From: an uncultured Bacteroidales bacterium
GTDB lineage: Bacteria; Bacteroidota; Bacteroidia; Bacteroidales; WCHB1-69
NCBI GenBank assembly: GCA_947169105.1
Contig: CAMVOL010000001.1
Coordinates: 71,570 to 135,569 of the forward strand
Direction of reading: 5' to 3'
DNA: 64,000 nucleotides
In this document: piece after piece, positions 18,868 to 28,012 of the stretch
Numbering within the stretch: position 1 is the stretch's first letter
How the letters are laid out: each line of letters begins with the position of its first letter
Made by a program: the position numbers and the translations under genes
The notes under the pieces: generated by a model
What the model was told of the DNA's origin: nothing
Seen by the model: only the letters and a program-made list of their open reading frames with translations
Database searches by the model: none

Positions 18868-19869
18868 TTGAAAAGCCACACTTATAACGATACCGCAACT
18901 ACTCTATTTGGAAAGAAAGTGATTCGATTTTACCAACATAATGAGGTTGACAAGGCAAAATGGAACCGGTGCGTGGAGTCATCCCCTGCGGCTACCATCT
19001 TTGCAGACTACGACTTTCTTTCCGTGGTGAATCCGGAATGGGCTGCGCTGGTTTTGGACGATTATGCCGCCGTGATGTCCCTCCCCTGGCGGCAAAAGTA
19101 TGGTTTCAAATACATTTATAATCCTTTCTATTGTTCCCGTTTTGGTGTCTTTTCAGATGGATCCGTATCGTTGGAGCTTGCACAGGCATTCCTAAAAAAA
19201 ATTCCTAAATCATTCGTTTCCATTGATTTGGACCTTAACGAATGTATTCCTGATACTTTTGCCATCCCGGAAGGAAATCTGAAGATTTCCCATACTCTTC
19301 CACTTCAAGAACCGTACGAAGTGCTTCGGTGCGGTTTTTCCAGCAATCATAAAAGAAATATCCGTCTGGCGCAGAGTTTTAATACAAAATTGGATACAGC
19401 ATTGGACGCGTCTGAAGTCATCGCACTCTTTCAGGGAAGCCACCGCGGTCAGGAGAAGTCGGTGCGGATTCAGGAGACAGATTACCGTATTTTTTTGAAA
19501 ATGTGCGATTTTGCCCGCAAGCGGGAGGCTTTGGAAGTATGGGGAGCCCGCGATCCCGACGGAACGCTTTTGGCGGGTGCCGTCTTTTTGCACGACCACC
19601 AGCGGCTTTGGTTCTGGGCTTCCGGCCGCAATGAAGATTTCGCCGACCGCCGGGCCATGTTCTTCCTGATGGATGAATACATTCGAAAATACGCAGGACA
19701 GCCTGTCACCCTTGACTTCAACGGTTCCCGCACCGAAAGTGTCGCCCGTTTCTATGCAGGCTTCGGCGCGGAACGTTATACCTATTCCGCACTCAATTTC
19801 TGCAACAACAAACTGTTGGCCTTGCCTGTAAGATTTTATAAATTATTGAAAAACAATATTTTAAAATAG
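18868..19869 (+). CDS. GNAT/FemAB-like acetyltransferase
   Basis: Asn-rich domain ending LDFNGSRTESVARFYAGFGAERYTY; SSNHKRNIRLAQ; probable TTG start. Confidence 0.6.
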   Translation: MKSHTYNDTATTLFGKKVIRFYQHNEVDKAKWNRCVESSPAATIFADYDFLSVVNPEWAALVLDDYAAVMSLPWRQKYGFKYIYNPFYCSRFGVFSDGSVSLELAQAFLKKIPKSFVSIDLDLNECIPDTFAIPEGNLKISHTLPLQEPYEVLRCGFSSNHKRNIRLAQSFNTKLDTALDASEVIALFQGSHRGQEKSVRIQETDYRIFLKMCDFARKREALEVWGARDPDGTLLAGAVFLHDHQRLWFWASGRNEDFADRRAMFFLMDEYIRKYAGQPVTLDFNGSRTESVARFYAGFGAERYTYSALNFCNNKLLALPVRFYKLLKNNILK

Positions 19870-19875
19870 GTAATT

Positions 19876-20544
19876 ATGAAAAAAATCAGAAATTTAGGGT
19901 TGGAGAACACGGTTTTCAACCAGTACATCGCCGAAATCCGCGACGAGAGAATCCAAAAGGACCCGATTCGCTTCCGCCGCAACTTGGAACGGCTTGGGGA
20001 AATCTTCGCCTATGAAATCAGCAAAACCTTCTCCTACCATCCGGTGGATGTGACGACCCCGCTGGGTGTCAAAACAATACAGCTGATGGACGAACAGCCC
20101 ATCCTCGCCACCATCCTCCGCGCCGGCCTCCCGCTGCACCAAGGGATGCTCAACATCTTCGACCACGCCGACAATGCCTTCATCTCCGCCTTCCGCAAGC
20201 ATTATATGGACGGCACCTTCGACATCCAAATCGACTATATGTCGGCGCCTGATATGGACGACCGCATCCTCATCATCTGCGATCCGATGCTTGCCAGCGG
20301 CCAGTCGATGGTGTGTGCCTACAACGAGATTATGAAACAGGGGCATCCCAAGTACATCCACATCGTGTCTGTCATCGCCAGCACCCAAGGGGTGGAGTAC
20401 CTGCGCAGAAACCTACCCGACATCGACTGCACCATCTGGCTTGGTGCCGTGGATGACGAACTCACCGTGCAGTCGTACATCGTGCCCGGCCTCGGCGACG
20501 CCGGCGACCTCGCCTACGGTTGTAAAAACGACTTGATCCTATAA
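19876..20544 (+). CDS. upp: Uracil phosphoribosyltransferase
   Basis: ILRAGLPLHQGMLNIF; RILIICDPMLASGQSMVCAYNEI; GLGDAGDLAYG. Confidence 0.92.
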   Translation: MKKIRNLGLENTVFNQYIAEIRDERIQKDPIRFRRNLERLGEIFAYEISKTFSYHPVDVTTPLGVKTIQLMDEQPILATILRAGLPLHQGMLNIFDHADNAFISAFRKHYMDGTFDIQIDYMSAPDMDDRILIICDPMLASGQSMVCAYNEIMKQGHPKYIHIVSVIASTQGVEYLRRNLPDIDCTIWLGAVDDELTVQSYIVPGLGDAGDLAYGCKNDLIL

Positions 20545-20565
20545 TTTCTTACTTTATAGAGAATT

Positions 20566-21363
20566 ATGCGTTTGGACAAACTTCTCGTCACCCGCGAATT
20601 CTTCACGTCCCGCGAGCGAGCCCAAGACGCCATCGTCCAGAAAACCGTCTCTGTGGACGGGAAAATTGTCGATAAGCCCTCGAAGGAGGTGGCGGAAGAC
20701 GCGGCCATCGAAGTCATTGACATCTTCAATAAGTACGTGAGCCGCGGCGGACTGAAATTGGAAAAAGCCATCGGGGACTTCGGCCTCGACTTTTCCGGAA
20801 AGACCGTCCTTGATGTGGGCAGTTCCACCGGCGGCTTCACCGACTGCGCCCTGAAGCATGGGGCCGCTTTCGTCACCGCCGTGGATGTGGGCACCGGCCA
20901 GCTGCACCCTTCGCTGCAAGGCCTCCCACAGGTGCAGTCCATCGAGAACCGCGACTTCCGCGAACTCACTACGGAGGAGGTCGGCGGGCGCCGGTACGAC
21001 TTCATCGTCTCCGACGTGTCGTTCATCTCGCTCAGTTACCTCATCCCCTACTTCGCGCCGTTCCTCAAGGACGACGGGCAGTGCGTGCTCCTAATCAAAC
21101 CGCAGTTTGAAGCGGGCGCGTCGTTCCTCAACAAAAGCGGCATCGTCACCGATGAAAAGGGTTACAAGATTGCCATCCAGCGTGTTACACAGGAAGCCGT
21201 CATCCACGGGCTCTATCTGAACCAAATCAACATCTCCACCCTTTTCGAAAAAGTCAAAAACGTGGAGTTCATCTCCCTCTTTTCGCACACCGACATCCGC
21301 TATCGCCTCGACTACAACGCCCTTTTCAAAACGGTGAAAGAGGTGAAGAAGGGGTTGAAGTGA
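20566..21363 (+). CDS. tlyA: TlyA-family rRNA methyltransferase (S4 + FtsJ-like)
   Basis: MRLDKLLVTREFFTSRERAQDAIVQKTVSVDGKIVDKPSKEV; KTVLDVGSSTGGFTDCALKHGAAFVTAVDVGTGQL. Confidence 0.92.
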   Translation: MRLDKLLVTREFFTSRERAQDAIVQKTVSVDGKIVDKPSKEVAEDAAIEVIDIFNKYVSRGGLKLEKAIGDFGLDFSGKTVLDVGSSTGGFTDCALKHGAAFVTAVDVGTGQLHPSLQGLPQVQSIENRDFRELTTEEVGGRRYDFIVSDVSFISLSYLIPYFAPFLKDDGQCVLLIKPQFEAGASFLNKSGIVTDEKGYKIAIQRVTQEAVIHGLYLNQINISTLFEKVKNVEFISLFSHTDIRYRLDYNALFKTVKEVKKGLK

Positions 21364-21377
21364 AAAAGCAAGCAATG

Positions 21378-21456
21378 AAAAAAAGCGAGACGCAAGTCCC
21401 GCTTTAAATGTTTTCACAACGGAATAATCCTTATTGTGAATCGCTTCAATTTTTGT
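21378..21456 (-). ncRNA. Candidate type II CRISPR tracrRNA (orphan)
   Basis: Minus-strand RNA CACAAAAAUUGAAGCGAUUCACAAUAAGGAUUAUUCCGUUGUGAAAACAUUUAAAGCGGGACUUGCGUCUCGCUUUUUUU. Anti-repeat-like 5' part; nexus AAUAAGGAUUAUUCCGUUGUGA comparable to S. pyogenes tracrRNA AAUAAGGCUAGUCCGUUAUCA; CACAA/UUGUG outer stem; AAAGCGGGAC-UUGC-GUCUCGCUUU terminator + U7. Confidence 0.8.
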
Positions 21457-21460
21457 GCGG

Positions 21461-21468
21461 CAAAAGTA
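21461..21468 (-). promoter_or_regulatory. -7 box TACTTTTG for the tracrRNA-like transcript
   Basis: Plus-strand CAAAAGTA = minus-strand TACTTTTG (TAnnTTTG), ending 5 nt before the proposed RNA 5' end. Confidence 0.65.
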
Positions 21469-21527
21469 CACTAAAAATTTAATATAAAATTTTAATAAAC
21501 AAACTGTAAAAAAGAAAATATTTATAG

Positions 21528-21535
21528 TATCTTTG
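21528..21535 (+). promoter_or_regulatory. -7 box TATCTTTG for the cas9 remnant
   Basis: TATCTTTGCGGTC, TAnnTTTG match 63 nt upstream of the cas9-like ATG. Confidence 0.6.
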
Positions 21536-21597
21536 CGGTCGTTAATAAAAGAGAAGAAACGCCATTAAATAATTTATAATCAGATTTATATATTCTT

Positions 21598-21720
21598 ATG
21601 AGAAGGATATCATGTCTTGACTTAGGCACCAACAGCATCGGCTGGGCGATGGTGAATGCGAAAGAAAATGGCGACCACATCACCTTTGAAATATATCGAA
21701 CAAATTGTCTCTGTCGGTGA
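21598..21720 (+). pseudogene. cas9: Truncated cas9 (N-terminal RuvC-I motif only)
   Basis: Own translation ATG at 21598 to TGA at 21720: MRRISCLDLGTNSIGWAMVNAKENGDHITFEIYRTNCLCR*. LDLGTNSIGWA is the Cas9 RuvC-I signature; no Cas9-like sequence follows. Confidence 0.85.
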
Positions 21721-21748
21721 ATACTAACGACATCAAAAAATCAGAACT

Positions 21749-22579
21749 ATGAACGACATCAAACTATTTCAGAACAAGAAAATCCGTTCAGTATGGAACG
21801 ATGAAGAAGAGCAATGGTATTTTTCCGTTGTGGACGTTGTGGAAGCATTGACGGACAGCAATGATCCAAAACAGTATATCAAACGAATGCGTTCGCGTGA
21901 TGAAAGTTTGAATTCCTACTGGGGTACAATTTGTACCCCCCTTGAAATGATTGCACTTGATGGAAAACGTCGCAAGGTGCAGTCTGCTAACGCCAAAGGT
22001 CTTTTCCGCATCATACAGTCGATTCCCTCCCCAAAAGCAGAACCCTTCAAACTGTGGCTGGCCACAGTGGGATATGAACGCATCCAAGAAATAGAGAACC
22101 CCGAACTGGCACAAGAACGGATGAAAGAACTCTATGAAAAGAAAGGCTACCCAAAGGATTGGATTGACAAACGGCTGCGCGGCATCGCCATCCGCCAGAA
22201 CCTGACAGATGAATGGAAAAAACGTGGAATTACATCTGAATCGGATTATGCTATACTCACAGCAGAAATCTCAAAAGCCACCTTCGGAATGACACCTTCT
22301 GAATACAAAGATTTCAAAGGTTTGACTAAAAAGAGCCAAAACCTGCGTGACCACATGGATGATTTGGAACTGATTTTCACCATGCTCGGAGAACGTGTCA
22401 CCACCGAAATCTCAGAAAAAGAAGAGCCCGAAACCTTTGCTGAAAGCAAAAAGATAGCCCACCGCGGTGGCGGTGTGGCTGGAAAAGCTCGTGAGGCAAC
22501 GGAAAAGGAATTAGGGCGCAGCGTGTCAACCCCGAAGAACTTTCTGCCCAATAAAAAGAAGAAGGAAATCGAAGCTTAA
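21749..22579 (+). CDS. BRO-N domain / DinD-like protein (phage antirepressor-related)
   Basis: MNDIKLFQNKKIRSVWNDEEEQWYFSVVDVVEALTDSNDPKQYIKRMRSRD...LFRIIQSIPSPKAEPFKLWLATVGYERIQE. Confidence 0.82.
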   Translation: MNDIKLFQNKKIRSVWNDEEEQWYFSVVDVVEALTDSNDPKQYIKRMRSRDESLNSYWGTICTPLEMIALDGKRRKVQSANAKGLFRIIQSIPSPKAEPFKLWLATVGYERIQEIENPELAQERMKELYEKKGYPKDWIDKRLRGIAIRQNLTDEWKKRGITSESDYAILTAEISKATFGMTPSEYKDFKGLTKKSQNLRDHMDDLELIFTMLGERVTTEISEKEEPETFAESKKIAHRGGGVAGKAREATEKELGRSVSTPKNFLPNKKKKEIEA

Positions 22580-23997
22580 AATCTGAAATAAATAAACGGA
22601 TTCAGTCCGCCAGCCAAAAGCGAACCGCCACACAAAATGTACAGCAGCACCGCCAACACTGTGCCCCCTATAAGCACACGTTTGGTCGGATTATCCGTAT
22701 ATATCTTGTACTGAATATTTTCCATCTTTTTGAAATAGCCCATAAAAGAAAAAATGACCGCAAGTGCAAAGACGAACCAGAAACGGCGGTCACAATAGAA
22801 TTCGTCGTAACGCCCGTCGAACGCAAACATTTTCCTGAGGAAGGAAAAGGCATACGCCATACTTTCGGCACGGAAAAACACCCACCCAATCATCGCCACG
22901 AAAAAAGTGAGCACAACGGATGGCAACTTCCCTATTTTCGACAACACTTTCAGCATCCCTATCTTGTCCAAAACGAGGAAAAGGCCGTGGTATAATCCCC
23001 AAATAATGAACGTCCATGCGGCACCGTGCCATAAACCGGAAATAAAAAAGGCGAAACAAAGGTTGAAGTACATCCGCGGAACAGGAACGCGGTTGCCTCC
23101 CATCGGAATGTACAGATAATCCTTGATCCACGAACTGAGCGTGATGTGCCAACGCCGCCAGAACTCCGTGATACTCTGCGAGATGTATGGAAAGTTGAAG
23201 TTTTCAGGGAAACGGAATCCCAGCATCTGCCCCAAACCCAACGCCATATCCGAATAGCCGGAAAAGTCGAAATAAATTTGGAACGTGTAGGCTAACGTCG
23301 CCACCCACGCCGTCGCCGACGACATATAATCAGGCGAGACGGCAAAAACGGCATCCACATATTCCGCCAATACATTAGCAATCAGTACCTTTTTCGCCAA
23401 GCCTACCATGAATCGGAAGAATCCGTTCACCCGCCGCGCATACGTGTCGGTTGCCTGCCGGTCCGTAAGCTGCAAGGCAATCTCCTTGTAACGCACAATC
23501 GGGCCGGCAATCAACTGCGGAAACATCAGGATGTAGAGTATCATATCCGTCAGTTTTCGCTGCGGCTCCACCGTCCCCCGATAAACATCCACCATATACG
23601 AAATCTTCTGAAAGGTGATGAACGAAATCCCAATAGGAAGCGCAACATCCGCCCAATCAAAAGGTTGTGCTCCAAAATAGGCATACAACGCCCGCACATT
23701 CCCCACAAAAAAATTGGCATACTTGAAATAAAGTAACAGCCCGATATTCAAAACGAGAGAAAGAGCAAGCCACCCTTTTTTTGTTTTATCCTCTGTTTTC
23801 TTAATTTTCTTTGCAAGGAAAAAATCAATGATTACCGAAACAACCACCACCAGAATAAAACGCGGCTCCCCCCACGAATAGAAAAGCAAACTTGCTAACA
23901 GAAGAATGTAATTCTTTATTTTATAAGGAGATAGCCAATAGATTATCAGCAATATCGGCAGAAAGACAAACAGAAAAACAGGAGAACTGAAAACCAC
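22576..23997 (-). CDS. MBOAT-family O-acyltransferase (AlgI/DltB-like)
   Basis: VFSSPVFLFVFLPILLIIYWLSP...YFDFSGYSDMALGLGQMLGFRFPENFNFPYISQSITEFWRRWHITLSSWIKDYLYIPMGGNR...FFISGLWHGAAWTFIIWGLYHG. Proposed GTG start at 23997. Confidence 0.92.
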   Translation of the reverse strand: MVFSSPVFLFVFLPILLIIYWLSPYKIKNYILLLASLLFYSWGEPRFILVVVVSVIIDFFLAKKIKKTEDKTKKGWLALSLVLNIGLLLYFKYANFFVGNVRALYAYFGAQPFDWADVALPIGISFITFQKISYMVDVYRGTVEPQRKLTDMILYILMFPQLIAGPIVRYKEIALQLTDRQATDTYARRVNGFFRFMVGLAKKVLIANVLAEYVDAVFAVSPDYMSSATAWVATLAYTFQIYFDFSGYSDMALGLGQMLGFRFPENFNFPYISQSITEFWRRWHITLSSWIKDYLYIPMGGNRVPVPRMYFNLCFAFFISGLWHGAAWTFIIWGLYHGLFLVLDKIGMLKVLSKIGKLPSVVLTFFVAMIGWVFFRAESMAYAFSFLRKMFAFDGRYDEFYCDRRFWFVFALAVIFSFMGYFKKMENIQYKIYTDNPTKRVLIGGTVLAVLLYILCGGSLLAGGLNPFIYFRF

Positions 23998-24001
23998 GGC
24001 A

Positions 24002-27000
24002 CTATCTTTTGACCACTTTGACCACTTGCCGCGAAAGTCCATCTGCCGATTGGATATGCAGCAGATATATTCCCGACGTAAAATCTTCTATATCAACATA
24101 AAACTTGTCTTCTACGACTTGGAACCGGCGCAATTCCCGTCCCGATAGGTCGAAAAGGCGGCACAACATCGGTCCGTTCTCCCCTCCCCTATCCAATTCT
24201 ACCGTAATGGCCGAAGACGTAGGATTCGGATAAATCTTAACATAAAGATTTTCAGTAATATATTCAACAACACCCGTATTGATGGCCGTCACTTCAATCG
24301 GCACGGTTACGGTATTGCCTTCCTCTACTGTTGCGATGAGATTCGCCCGATAGATACCGTCGGGCATTCCCGCCAAATTCACCGTAAGATTGAGATTGCG
24401 CGATGCCAGTGCATTCAAACTCCCGCTCTGACAATCAAGAGTAGCCCAACCTATGGGATTGTTATTCTCGTTAATTATCTGATTTTCAAAAAGAAGATAG
24501 ATAGGTGTTACTGATTCGTACTGTAATGTCACCTCTTCCGGTTCCGCGCCGCACGTCAGAGCCACCGCTGCCGGTGTAATCCGCAACTGCGGTTCGGCCT
24601 CATTCTCCAACGGCAGGCATACCTCGTCAATCCACACACAGTCCCCGTTTCCGTTTACCGAGTAGTCCTTGGCATACTGCCACATCAGCGTGTGTCCGCC
24701 CGCCGTCACATCGTAATACACATACGTCCAATCGTGCAACCCCGACCAACGGTCCACCTTCTGTCCGTCAATGTAAAAATTGAGCCAATCGTAATTGTTT
24801 TCGGTGGATGTCTTATAGAAAAACGACACCTGTCCAGAGCGTAGTGCCGTGAAATTCAATACCATAGCCGAGGACTGGTCATGTGTAATCACCCCCGATT
24901 TCATCGAATAGCTGCCCGTGACAGAAACGTCCGAGACCCGCACCCAGTCCGCAGAGTCACCCATTTCGTAGGTTTCGGGAAGACCGTCATCGAAGCCCTC
25001 GCAGTTCACATCGCCCACCAAAGGTACCGACAGCGTGCGGTAGAACGTCGCCCCAACCGTAACATCAATAAGGGCGTCCACCACCTGTAGCGACGAAAAA
25101 GTGGCGGTAGGACGAAAGACAAAGGTCGCCAGATAGGACGTATTGGCATCCAACAGATAGCAGTCATCGCGAGAATCCAGAAGCAGAATGTCCGGTTCAT
25201 TAAAATGGAGATGGAACTGCACATCCGTGGCTTGCAGATTGCTGCGGTTGACGAAGGTAACATACAGCGTATCCGTTTCGTCCGGATCCAGCCGGCGGTT
25301 GTTCCCATCGCTGATGGAAAAATTCTGTATTTCAATCTGGTACGAATAGACGGGGAAAGATAACACACTGGTCTGCGGATAACGGTCATTGGTGATGGTC
25401 ACGGCAAAATCCAGAATGGTAAGGTGCGGTGTGTTCTCATCCACCCGAAAGCGGATGGCACGGTTGAGCGTATAGGCGTTCCCCCCGCTGATATAGCCAA
25501 AATATTCCTCATTATCCATCATCTGCACATGTCCATTACCTATAGAAAACGTGATATTGCAGTCGTTATAGGGCAAAGAGTCCATATTCCTCACGGTGAA
25601 TGAAAGCTCCACTTCCTCGCCAGGGTTAATGATGTCATCCTCTCCGGCAGAAATCTGCAAGTCGGTGATTGCGAGCATATTGTCATACTCGCAGTTGAGC
25701 AGCAACACCGTATCGTGCCGTTGGTCGTTATTGTCGAAACAGGTGACGGAAACGGGCCTGCCTGTAAAAGCTTCGGTGGAGGTGCCGGCCAGAACACCGC
25801 TGCGGCTGAGCGTCAGAAAGTCCGGCTTGTAGGGCGGAATGAAACGGAAGCAACGGTTGGTGACAGCTACTGCCGCTTTTTCGGAAGCATCCGTCCTTTG
25901 GAAAATCCTGGAATCCCCGCGCGAAACGGCAGAAATGGCATCACTGCCATTGTAATTCATTGTCCCATAGTAGTATTCAATCATACCATCCGGATACAAT
26001 TTCACGGCAAAATTCACCGCACTGCTGGCATTATTCGTCTGTTTCGCCTGCACAAAGATGGAAACAACCTCCGGTTCTGACTTCACTTTGAGGTTGGAAA
26101 CCGTGAGGTCGGTACGGAAAGGGGCTATCATCTCCGTATTTAGAACCTGATAATCAGTATTTTGCAAAAAAGGCCAGTTATAGGTATTATTACGGAAGGT
26201 GATGTATCCGTCGGCGTAGATGCAAATCTGATTATAATCATTCCCATAAAATGGGAACGAAAACGGAAGTGTCACCGTAGCATAGCCCGTATTGGCATTG
26301 GAGAGAGCCACATCATTTCCATCCACATTAGGATAAGCGGATGTAAATTCCTCTATTTCAAATTCTTTCGTAAACTCAAAACGATAGGGTTCCTTGCCGC
26401 CCGAAACCGGGATCTGATAGGAGTACTCCTGAAACGCGGTCATCATGGGCGGATTGGGGGACATCTGCGGACGGCTGAAATCTACGGAAGCGACCAGCGA
26501 CAAGAAGGTGGTATCGTTATTGGCAATAGGGACATTGGTCTGCGTGCAAGCGATTTCTGTTGGCAGAAATCCCTGATAGTCCATCAAGGAGAAGGATACG
26601 ACTTGTCCATTGGAAACATCATCGGGGTCGTTCTCCACCACCTCGAAGAAGAATTTGGCAGGTTGGCCGGGAGTGAGGAACTCCAACAGACGGCTGACAT
26701 CGAGGCCCAATTCAAGCGAGCGGCCCGTGTCGGTGCTGTCGCCCTGCATATAGTGTTCGCCGCCCTGAAAGTTGAAGACGGCCCACTCGATGGTGTGGTC
26801 GGGGCGTTGGGCGTTCACGTTGGCAGCTACGCCGGCCATCAGTTTGATGCGTCCGCGGCAGGTGTGCGAAACCGTCGCCTTGTAGGTGAGGCGCGGCGAC
26901 ACCTCGTCCTTCACATCCACCACATAGACACAGCTGTTCCAGATGCCGCCCTGCGCCGGCAGTTCCGCTAATTTGCGGTACGGGAGATAGCTGTAGCCGG

Positions 27001-27937
27001 CATTGGCGAAATCGGTGCCGAAGGAGTTGCAGAAAATCACCGCACCTACTTCCCAATCGTGGATGTCAATGACCCCGTCGTGGTTCAAGTCCACATCGTT
27101 GGTGTAACGCCCGTCACCGTTGTAATCCCAGCAGATGGAGTCGTCGTACCCGACGATGGTCTGCCCATGGTTCACGTTGTTTTGAAAATTCGGGACAATC
27201 CACATACCGGCGTGCGGTGTACCTTCGGGAATCTGATGCAGCATTTCGTGCCCGTTGGGGACGTGCGTGGAGTAGAAATTGGCTAAGCCGCCGTACGCGT
27301 CTCCACGCAAGTGGTTGTGAAGCCAGTGCTTCAGGGTGAGGATGCCCTCCTCTGTATCGGTGGGGATGGCATAAAATTCCACAATGCGGTTACGCATCGC
27401 CTGATAATAGAGATTGTAACCTGATGCCCAATAAGTAGGGCCGCCGAAATTATAGGAGCCGCCCCATTGTGCCACGGTGGGCGTTCCGGCGGTACGGATC
27501 ACCTGCCACGTGTCCATAAAGCTCACGCCACGATTGGTGCCGCCGTTACAGAAGTTCCACGCAAAATGCGAAGGGTAACGTCTTGTGTTGTTGTTATTTT
27601 CGAGGCCGCGCCGACAATTTATCTCGTACGAAAAAGTGTAAACGATACTGGAAGACTGTCCGCACTCCAACGCCGACTGGTGATAAATAGGGGTCATAAA
27701 CGGCAGGGTGGAGTTGTCCACGGCAGCGGGGAGGTCTCGTGTCCTTTGGATGGCGTCCAACTTGAGGACGGGGCAGCCACGTAGCAATGCCTCATCAGCG
27801 GGCGACAATAGTGTACCCATCTGCGCATACTGACGGTCAATTTCGGAAACCGGCTGCGCCCACCCCATCAGGACATAGGCGCATAGAATGAAACAAGACA
27901 GAAACTTCTTCACGTGCAAATCCTTAATGATAGTCAT
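24002..27937 (-). CDS. Secreted papain-like (C1-fold) cysteine protease with T9SS type A sorting domain
   Basis: YHQSALECGQSSSIVYTFSYE (Cys), NHGQTIVGYDDS (His), AVIFCNSFG (Asn); C-term IYPNPTSSAITVELDRG...SGIYLLHIQSADGLSRQVVKVVKR. Confidence 0.7.
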   Translation of the reverse strand: MTIIKDLHVKKFLSCFILCAYVLMGWAQPVSEIDRQYAQMGTLLSPADEALLRGCPVLKLDAIQRTRDLPAAVDNSTLPFMTPIYHQSALECGQSSSIVYTFSYEINCRRGLENNNNTRRYPSHFAWNFCNGGTNRGVSFMDTWQVIRTAGTPTVAQWGGSYNFGGPTYWASGYNLYYQAMRNRIVEFYAIPTDTEEGILTLKHWLHNHLRGDAYGGLANFYSTHVPNGHEMLHQIPEGTPHAGMWIVPNFQNNVNHGQTIVGYDDSICWDYNGDGRYTNDVDLNHDGVIDIHDWEVGAVIFCNSFGTDFANAGYSYLPYRKLAELPAQGGIWNSCVYVVDVKDEVSPRLTYKATVSHTCRGRIKLMAGVAANVNAQRPDHTIEWAVFNFQGGEHYMQGDSTDTGRSLELGLDVSRLLEFLTPGQPAKFFFEVVENDPDDVSNGQVVSFSLMDYQGFLPTEIACTQTNVPIANNDTTFLSLVASVDFSRPQMSPNPPMMTAFQEYSYQIPVSGGKEPYRFEFTKEFEIEEFTSAYPNVDGNDVALSNANTGYATVTLPFSFPFYGNDYNQICIYADGYITFRNNTYNWPFLQNTDYQVLNTEMIAPFRTDLTVSNLKVKSEPEVVSIFVQAKQTNNASSAVNFAVKLYPDGMIEYYYGTMNYNGSDAISAVSRGDSRIFQRTDASEKAAVAVTNRCFRFIPPYKPDFLTLSRSGVLAGTSTEAFTGRPVSVTCFDNNDQRHDTVLLLNCEYDNMLAITDLQISAGEDDIINPGEEVELSFTVRNMDSLPYNDCNITFSIGNGHVQMMDNEEYFGYISGGNAYTLNRAIRFRVDENTPHLTILDFAVTITNDRYPQTSVLSFPVYSYQIEIQNFSISDGNNRRLDPDETDTLYVTFVNRSNLQATDVQFHLHFNEPDILLLDSRDDCYLLDANTSYLATFVFRPTATFSSLQVVDALIDVTVGATFYRTLSVPLVGDVNCEGFDDGLPETYEMGDSADWVRVSDVSVTGSYSMKSGVITHDQSSAMVLNFTALRSGQVSFFYKTSTENNYDWLNFYIDGQKVDRWSGLHDWTYVYYDVTAGGHTLMWQYAKDYSVNGNGDCVWIDEVCLPLENEAEPQLRITPAAVALTCGAEPEEVTLQYESVTPIYLLFENQIINENNNPIGWATLDCQSGSLNALASRNLNLTVNLAGMPDGIYRANLIATVEEGNTVTVPIEVTAINTGVVEYITENLYVKIYPNPTSSAITVELDRGGENGPMLCRLFDLSGRELRRFQVVEDKFYVDIEDFTSGIYLLHIQSADGLSRQVVKVVKR

Positions 27938-28012
27938 CCCAGCCCCACTTTCCCAAAACAAGGGGCAAAAGTACAACTAAATCGGATTGCCGCAACGTTT
28001 CAGGCAAGAAAT

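Noticed and set aside
21378-21405. Hairpin 3' of tlyA as a plus-strand tlyA terminator only
   Set aside because: The stem has an A-C mismatch on the plus strand and no T-run there; the minus strand has a G-U pair and a T7 tract, so it fits the minus-strand RNA better.
21364-21600. Search for a CRISPR array next to the tracrRNA/cas9 stub
   Set aside because: Only one repeat-like segment (the anti-repeat within the tracrRNA) is visible; no second copy of GTGAATCGCTTCAATTTTTG was seen nearby or elsewhere in the window.
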